Positions 22,616 to 27,023 of a stretch of DNA of 27,023 bases are shown here, piece after piece. Below the pieces are notes generated by a model. It saw nothing but the letters and a program-made list of their open reading frames with translations, did no database searches and had not been told where the DNA came from. Source of the stretch: Streptomyces sp. NRRL S-31 (lineage in GTDB: Bacteria > Actinomycetota > Actinomycetes > Streptomycetales > Streptomycetaceae). The number at the start of each line of letters is the position of its first letter. Positions within the stretch are counted from its first letter, which is position 1. The translations under genes were made by a program, and so were the position numbers. The stretch spans positions 1-27,023 of the forward strand of contig NZ_JOCB01000110.1 in the NCBI RefSeq assembly GCF_000718775.1, given 5' to 3'.

Positions 22616-23175
22616 CTGCTGACGTCGTAGACCTTAGCATCCTGGTCGGCGGGAGGAAAAATCGATATCCGCACGGCGTCCCGGGCGGCGCGCACCGCCG
22701 CCCAGAGCAGCACCTCGGGCCCGGGCAGCCAGGGGTGCCGGGTGTCCGGGGCGACCAGCCAGCGGGCTCCGCCGGGGGCGTCGTCGCCGGTCAGCGGCGG
22801 GACGGTCACCGCGTCGCCCGGGCCGTGACAGAGCAGCGGCGGCACCGCCCGCGCCCGCTGGGAACCCCACTCCTCCCAGGCCAGCAGCGAGGGCAGCCGC
22901 TGGGCCGTGCCCGGGGCGGCGAAGAGCAGCGTCCGGCCCCGGAACACCGCGACCGGGCCCGATCCCGCCCCCTCGGCCCACAGTCCGTCCAGCATGCGGC
23001 GCCCGAACACCGCCGGGGCGCTGACCACGTCGAACACGGTGCCGCAGGGCAGGACCAGCGGGGCGTCCGGGCGCTCCCGCCACAGGGCGAGGGTGCTCCG
23101 GGGGTAGGTTCCCGCCGAGGCGAGCCAGGTGATGCCGTCGGGGCTGACACGGGTGACGTGGGGGGCGCTGGTCAT
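22606..23175 (-). CDS. Prim-Pol-like small protein (bifunctional primase/polymerase N-terminal-like)
   Basis: The protein has about 189 residues. The pattern WLASAGTYPRSTLALWRERPDAP..., VFDVVSAPAVFGRRMLDGLW, GPVAVFRGRTLLFAAPG and PPLLCHGPGDAVTVPPL resembles the actinobacterial proteins annotated as N-terminal bifunctional DNA primase/polymerase. It is far shorter than replicative Prim-Pols and shows no clear catalytic acidic pair, so enzymatic activity is doubtful. ATG 23175 is used; GTG 23184 is possible, and ribosome signals are weak for both. The gene ends inside tRNA-Lys copy 3: its TAG stop (22608-22606) is part of the tRNA, with final codons encoding SRRR. Confidence 0.65.
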   Translation of the reverse strand: MTSAPHVTRVSPDGITWLASAGTYPRSTLALWRERPDAPLVLPCGTVFDVVSAPAVFGRRMLDGLWAEGAGSGPVAVFRGRTLLFAAPGTAQRLPSLLAWEEWGSQRARAVPPLLCHGPGDAVTVPPLTGDDAPGGARWLVAPDTRHPWLPGPEVLLWAAVRAARDAVRISIFPPADQDAKVYDVSRRR

Positions 23176-23296
23176 GACATCCACATGTACAGCGGGTGAG
23201 CGGGTCGTTCTCCTGAGTTGCCGAAAATCGGGACGGCGGTGGAAGCGGAGGAGTATCTTGCCCGCCTGGCATATGCCCCCGGAGTGCTACACCGGG

Positions 23297-23665
23297 CTAC
23301 AGCGGATCGGCCGGCGTCCGCCCGTCGCCCTCGCCGCGCATCAGGTCCCGCCCGAACTCCACCATCTTCTTGGCGTAGTCCTCGGTCCACTCCGCCCGCT
23401 CGGCGATGTCCGCTGCGGTCAGCCGGTCGAACCGGCGCGGGTCGGCGAGCTGGGCCGCCGCGACGGCCTGGAACTCCACGGCCCGGTCGGCCGCCGCGCG
23501 GAACGCCTGGGTCAGCTCCGTCGCCCGTGCCAGCAGCTCCCGCGGATCCTCGATCGACTCCAGGTCGAAGAAGTGCTCGGGATCGGCGGCCGCCTCCGCG
23601 GGCTCGAAGAGCAGGGGCGCGGGGCGTAGCCGCGGTTCGTTACGACGCGGCGTGGGCTCCGCCAT
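23297..23665 (-). CDS. Unrecognised 122-residue protein
   Basis: ATG 23665 has a strong GAGGAGGAGAG site upstream, and the frame shows normal Streptomyces codon bias, so it is probably real. The N-terminus is charged and Pro-rich. The rest looks helical and Ala/Glu/Asp/Arg-rich with no signal peptide or membrane segment. Residues about 80-110 (LTAADIAERAEWTEDYAKKMVEFG) could form a helix-turn-helix-like unit, but this is weak. It lies between the Prim-Pol-like gene and the helicase operon on the same strand. No function is assigned. Confidence 0.65.
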   Translation of the reverse strand: MAEPTPRRNEPRLRPAPLLFEPAEAAADPEHFFDLESIEDPRELLARATELTQAFRAAADRAVEFQAVAAAQLADPRRFDRLTAADIAERAEWTEDYAKKMVEFGRDLMRGEGDGRTPADPL

Positions 23666-23837
23666 GTCTTCTCTCCTCCTCGTACGGTTTCACGGGCACC
23701 GCCATGGGGTGGGCCACCGTCCATTGTCCCGCGCCCGCGCAAGGGGCCCCCACGGCCACGGGCTCACCCGGCGTCCGCCCGGGAGCCCACCCCTTCAAGC
23801 CCGCGGGACGGCTTTGTGTTCCGCCCGGGGGCTACGG

Positions 23838-23910
23838 GTCAGGGGCGCCAGTGGACCTTGTGTTCGGTGAGGTGGGCGAGGACCGCGTGGTTCGCCTCCC
23901 AGCCGTCCGG
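23838..23910. repeat. 73-bp direct repeat, downstream copy (helicase 3' end)
   Basis: This stretch is identical to 23978-24050, offset 140 bp. Read on the minus strand it encodes the helicase's last 23 codons and stop (PDGWEANHAVLAHL... to HWRP). It has no start of its own and is a duplicated fragment, not a gene. Confidence 0.92.
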
Positions 23911-23923
23911 ACTGTGCTCGTCG

Positions 23924-23956
23924 GCCGCCTCCGGCGGCGTGCCGGACTCCGTCCGG
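23924..23956 (-). terminator. Tandem hairpins after the helicase
   Basis: Two perfect 6-bp hairpins with TCC loops lie 22-55 nt past the helicase stop. They could act as a Streptomyces-style terminator without a T-tract. Confidence 0.45.
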
Positions 23957-23977
23957 CGGGTGGGGTGGCCGGGTGTT

Positions 23978-24050
23978 GTCAGGGGCGCCAGTGGACCTTG
24001 TGTTCGGTGAGGTGGGCGAGGACCGCGTGGTTCGCCTCCCAGCCGTCCGG
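23978..24050. repeat. 73-bp direct repeat, copy inside the helicase gene
   Basis: This is the 3' end of the helicase coding region plus one base past its stop, identical to 23838-23910. Zero mismatches suggest a recent duplication, or one that gene conversion keeps uniform. Confidence 0.92.
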
Positions 24051-25316
24051 GAACTTCACCAGGGTGCCCAGCTGGACCGGTTCCGTGGCGGGGTAGTCGT
24101 CCAGCAGGGCCGGCACCCCGGCGCGGCAGACCACGATGCAGGCATGGCGGTGGCGGGAGGCCAGGACGCACAGCCGGCCGGTCTCCAGGTGGAAGGCGGT
24201 CGCGTCGGGACGGCCGGAGAGCGGGTGCAGGACGACCGTGACGTCGTACTCACGGCCCTGGAGACGGTTGGCGGTGTCGACCGTGACGTCCGTGACGCCC
24301 AGCTCGGCCAGGGCCGCGCGGACCGCCGCCGCCTGGTCGCGGTGGGCCGTGCCCACGGCGACGCGGTCGGCGGTGAGCGGGGCCGGCTCGGGGGAGCGTT
24401 CCGAGGTCGCCGCGCCGCCCCGGTCCAGCAGGCGGCGGACCACCAGGGCCACCGCCCGGACCGCCTCCGGATCGGTGCGCGGGGTGTGCCGGGCGGGCAG
24501 CTCCAGCAGCCCCCAGCCGGTCTCCGCCGCCTCGTCGATCACCCGGTCCGGGCCGGAGCCGTCGGAGGGGACCGCGAAGGCCAGGCGGCGGTCGCCGTGC
24601 GCGGTGCCGCTGCGGAACGGCGTGTACGGGTAGAAGGCGTCCGAGACCAGCGGGGCCGCGGAGGCCGGCAGCCGCCAGGACACCGGCAGGCGGTGCTGCG
24701 GCAGGTCCGGGTTGTGGGCCAGGAGCGTGGTCACGGCCGACGCCGAGGGGTCGTACGACAGCCCCGCCCACTGCTCGCTGCCGACGATGGCGAACGGGTC
24801 CAGCTGGCCCGGGTCGCCCACGAACAGCGCCCGCTCGAACAGGCCCGCCACGGCGAGCAGCGCGTCCGAGCGCATCTGGTAGGCCTCGTCCACGATCGCG
24901 TGCGGCCACGGCTCGTCGACCGTGACGTGCGCCCACTTCGCGGCGGTGGACAGGACGACCGGCAGCCCCTTCAGCTCGGCCGCCTTCGCCGACGTGCGGA
25001 CCTGCGGCAGCTCGTCCAGCGCCTTGTCGTACGCGTCGGCGTCGCTGCTGTGCAGACGGCCGACGGGCAGCTCCGGGTCCTTCTCGGCGAGGCGCAGGAC
25101 CAGATCGTCGACCTGGGCGTTCGTCTGCGCCACCACCATCAGCGGGCGACCGGCCCCGGCGAGTTCCAGGGCCGCGCGGACCACCAGGGTCGACTTGCCG
25201 GCGCCCGGCGGGGAGTCGACCACCACGCCCCGCGCGGTGCCGTGCAGCGTGTCCCGGAGGATCGCGTCGGTGGCGCGGGCGGCCGCCGCCGCGGGGTCGA
25301 AACCGACGGTCGTCAC
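23979..25316 (-). CDS. Superfamily 1 DNA/RNA helicase-like ATPase
   Basis: The 445-residue protein carries a full set of SF1 motifs. Motif I is DSPPGAGKSTLV and motif II is AIVDEAYQ (DExxQ-like). Motif III is FVGDPGQLDPF, motif IV is VSWRLP, motif V is VDTANRLQGREYDVTVV and motif VI is LCVLASRHRHACIVV. The arrangement is like compact Upf1/Dna2-type AAA_11-AAA_12 ATPases without added nuclease domains. GTG 25316 overlaps the stop of the upstream gene (GTGA), showing translational coupling to the 530-residue unknown protein, its likely partner. Nucleic-acid remodelling is expected; the pathway is unknown. The final 23 codons are duplicated exactly just downstream. Confidence 0.85.
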   Translation of the reverse strand: MTTVGFDPAAAAARATDAILRDTLHGTARGVVVDSPPGAGKSTLVVRAALELAGAGRPLMVVAQTNAQVDDLVLRLAEKDPELPVGRLHSSDADAYDKALDELPQVRTSAKAAELKGLPVVLSTAAKWAHVTVDEPWPHAIVDEAYQMRSDALLAVAGLFERALFVGDPGQLDPFAIVGSEQWAGLSYDPSASAVTTLLAHNPDLPQHRLPVSWRLPASAAPLVSDAFYPYTPFRSGTAHGDRRLAFAVPSDGSGPDRVIDEAAETGWGLLELPARHTPRTDPEAVRAVALVVRRLLDRGGAATSERSPEPAPLTADRVAVGTAHRDQAAAVRAALAELGVTDVTVDTANRLQGREYDVTVVLHPLSGRPDATAFHLETGRLCVLASRHRHACIVVCRAGVPALLDDYPATEPVQLGTLVKFPDGWEANHAVLAHLTEHKVHWRP

Positions 25317-26905
25317 AGCAGGTCCTCCTCGGTCACGGCGTCGGGTGCCTCCGGCGCGGGCTCGCCCGGCGGGCCGCCGTGCGTCCACGGGGTCTCCTCC
25401 GGGTCGGGCAGCTTCGCGCCGCCGCGCTGCTCGTGCTCGAAGAGCGTGCAGCAGATCCGGTCGCCCTTCTCCGGCACCGAACCCGGCTCGGGCTCCTTGC
25501 CGCGGCCCATCCTGTCCAGCACCCGCAGCACCAGCGCGCCGTCGCCGTCGTACCCGACGAACTCCGCCGACTGCGGCTTGCCGCCCAGCGAGCGGTACAC
25601 CTTCGCGCGCTCCGCCAGATGCGGCCGGTCCTCCGTGCGGACCGTCACCAGCGGGCGCGGGCTCGGCCGTCTGCCGTCGCTGTACGCCATCACGACGTCG
25701 GTCACCTCGCCCGCGAACGCCTCCCCGGCCAGCCGCCGTCCGGCCATCACCAGTGGATCGTCCAGCGCCTCCTGCGCGTCCAGCCGGGCCTGCTCACGCT
25801 CGCGCGTGGCCAGCTTGTTCGCCGCCGTCACCGCGTCGTCCCGGCGCGGCTGCGGGGGCTCGCCGGCCCGCACCCGGTCCCGGTGCGCGGTGAACGACCA
25901 GCGGTCCCGGGTCCAGCGCTCCTCCACGTGCGCGCCCGCGGGCAGCGCCCGCAGCAGGTCCAGGCCCCACCACACCGCGTCCCAGGTGGGCCGGGTGCGG
26001 CTCTCGACGAGGTCGCGGACGTGCCGCTCGGCGGCGGTGAGCGCGGCCAGCCGGGTGTCCGCCTCCAGCGGGTCCTCGGCGGCGGCCAGCGCCGTACGCG
26101 CGCGGTCGTAGCGCTCGATCGCCGGGGCCAGCAGCCGGTTGTCGAACGCCGGGTCGGTGGCGGGGCCGGCCGGCGGGCACAGGAGCTGGCCGTCGGCGTC
26201 CCTGGCGAGTTCCGCCCGGCGCGCGGCCTCGGCACCCGTCAGGCCCGGCGGGGGAGGGGCGATCCAGGCGAGCAGCGCTCCCAGGTGCTCGTCCTCCAGG
26301 CCGGACTGGCCGGTCGCCCAGTGCCGGGACAGCAGGTCGGTCAGGGACAGCAGCAGCGAGGAGCCGGGGACCCGGGCCCGCTCGCCGTAGTGGGTCAGCC
26401 AGCGGCCGAGCAGCGGCACCCGGGGCGGCGCCGGGTAGGGCGCGTCCGGGTCCTGCTCGGCGGTGCGCCGGAACCGCATCGAACGGCCCAGCAGCCGGAC
26501 GAAGTCCAGGCCGGTGCGGCTCGGCACGATCAGCTGGGGCGCGTCCGCGCACAGCTCGGCCGCCACCTTGACCCGCTTGCCGGTCTCCGGGTCGGTCTCC
26601 GTGCGCTCGGCCGCCTCCACGGCGTCCGCGTACGCGTCGATGTGCGGCAGGACGATGTCGGCCAGGTCGGCGAGGAACGTGAAGCGCAGGTCACGGTCCC
26701 GGGGCTGCGGTACGGCCAGCAGCCGGGGCGCGTCCCGGTCGGTGCCGACCAGCGCGCCGAGCGGGGCGCCGGTCTCACCGGCGGTGGTCAGCGGCACGAA
26801 CACCAGCGGCCGGTCGGACAGGTGCCGGTGCCGGACGGTCGCGGTCGGCTGGGCCCGGCCGCTGTCGACGGCCTCCAGCCGGGCGAGGGCGGTGATCAGC
26901 GACAC
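25313..26905 (-). CDS. Unrecognised 530-residue protein coupled to the SF1 helicase
   Basis: GTG 26905 follows GGGGAGG. I do not recognise a known domain. The N-terminal 150 residues are mixed alpha/beta, and the middle (about 200-400) is helical and rich in Ala, Arg, Glu and Leu with possible coiled-coil (AAEDPLEADTRLAALTAAER and the region before position 400). The C-terminal 130 residues include VVMAYSDGRR, a beta-rich segment with RVLDRMGRGKEP, and a Pro/Glu/Asp-rich tail ending EEDLL. There is no signal peptide or membrane segment. It overlaps an upstream gene by 10 nt and the helicase by 4 nt, so the three are co-translated. It is probably a helicase partner; nuclease or adaptor roles cannot be judged. 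Confidence 0.8.
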   Translation of the reverse strand: MSLITALARLEAVDSGRAQPTATVRHRHLSDRPLVFVPLTTAGETGAPLGALVGTDRDAPRLLAVPQPRDRDLRFTFLADLADIVLPHIDAYADAVEAAERTETDPETGKRVKVAAELCADAPQLIVPSRTGLDFVRLLGRSMRFRRTAEQDPDAPYPAPPRVPLLGRWLTHYGERARVPGSSLLLSLTDLLSRHWATGQSGLEDEHLGALLAWIAPPPPGLTGAEAARRAELARDADGQLLCPPAGPATDPAFDNRLLAPAIERYDRARTALAAAEDPLEADTRLAALTAAERHVRDLVESRTRPTWDAVWWGLDLLRALPAGAHVEERWTRDRWSFTAHRDRVRAGEPPQPRRDDAVTAANKLATREREQARLDAQEALDDPLVMAGRRLAGEAFAGEVTDVVMAYSDGRRPSPRPLVTVRTEDRPHLAERAKVYRSLGGKPQSAEFVGYDGDGALVLRVLDRMGRGKEPEPGSVPEKGDRICCTLFEHEQRGGAKLPDPEETPWTHGGPPGEPAPEAPDAVTEEDLL

Positions 26906-27023
26906 GGGACCGCCTCCCCGGCCTGCGGCACGACCCGCGCGTGCGGGGCCGCCGTCTCCCCGGCCGCCCGCAGGGCCTCCGCGCGCAGGGCCGCCGCCCG
27001 GCGCAGCGCGGCCACCGCCGGGT
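26896..27023 (-). CDS. 3' end of an unknown gene (partial)
   Basis: The window ends inside this gene. The visible 42 codons, ending VVPQAGEAVPCR and TGA, are Ala/Arg/Glu-rich and probably helical. The stop overlaps the start of the 530-residue gene by 10 nt, which makes it the upstream member of the same coupled operon. Nothing can be said about its function. Confidence 0.6.
   Translation of the reverse strand, partial: PAVAALRRAAALRAEALRAAGETAAPHARVVPQAGEAVPCR

Larger units (their letters stand above)
23666..23978. other. 313-bp gene-free region with a duplicated helicase tail and tandem hairpins
   Basis: From the helicase stop onward (minus strand) the region holds two hairpins, CCGGAC/GTCCGG (23942-23956) and GCCGCC/GGCGGC (23924-23938), both with TCC loops. 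It then holds an exact copy of the last 73 bp of the helicase region (23838-23910), followed by about 170 bp without a recognisable feature before the 122-residue gene. Confidence 0.75.

Noticed and set aside
23839..24171. Small open frame ending in the duplicated helicase tail
   Set aside because: It only reads the helicase's own 3' region in another frame into the repeat; it has no start signal or independent coding evidence.

Overview
This window looks like chromosomal DNA of a Streptomyces (or close actinobacterial relative). GC content is very high with strong third-position bias. GTG starts are common, and there are AGGAGG-type ribosome sites, HutC/DasR-like and BldD-like operator motifs, LAXTG and class F sortase logic, and a CBP21-like chitin monooxygenase. 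No integrase, transposase, phage gene, CRISPR array or rRNA was seen.

Layout. Positions 1-3570 hold the tail of a sortase-E-type surface protein, then a GntR/HutC regulator and an aminophosphonate-type catabolic operon that is visibly decaying. Its FAD oxidoreductase is frameshifted and its phosphonatase-like hydrolase is intact. The ABC transporter is cut after about 30 codons and joined to a frameshifted, internally deleted alkaline-phosphatase-family gene. Positions 3642-5769 carry a HAD-IIA phosphatase and a pair made of a small secreted wall-anchored-looking protein and a class F sortase. Positions 5803-10240 carry an FCD regulator, two of three identical tRNA-Lys(CUU) genes, an NlpC/P60-like peptidoglycan-binding protein, an SPFH membrane protein, and an AA10 lytic polysaccharide monooxygenase behind two chitinase-type operator repeats.

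Positions 10327-17913 look like one catabolic module: an IclR regulator, an EhuABCD-type (ectoine/hydroxyectoine family) ABC importer, an amidase-signature enzyme, a D-2-hydroxyacid dehydrogenase and, divergently, an Asp/Glu-racemase/maleate-isomerase-like protein that contains no cysteine at all. The usual eutBCDE ectoine-degradation genes are not in view, so the substrate is open. Positions 17995-22448 carry an LLM flavin oxidoreductase, a PAS-GGDEF-EAL cyclic-di-GMP enzyme whose upstream region has a perfect BldD-type box, and a divergent secreted M6-like metalloprotease.

Positions 22497-27023 contain the third tRNA-Lys, a Prim-Pol-like small gene whose stop codon lies inside that tRNA, and an unrecognised 122-aa gene. 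A tightly coupled minus-strand operon follows: a cut unknown gene, a 530-aa unknown protein and an SF1-type helicase. The last 73 bp of the helicase gene are repeated exactly 140 bp further downstream.

The most interesting points are the collapsed phosphonate operon, the cysteine-free racemase-like protein in an Ehu/amidase/dehydrogenase module, the BldD box on the cyclic-di-GMP gene, and the unknown-protein/helicase operon.
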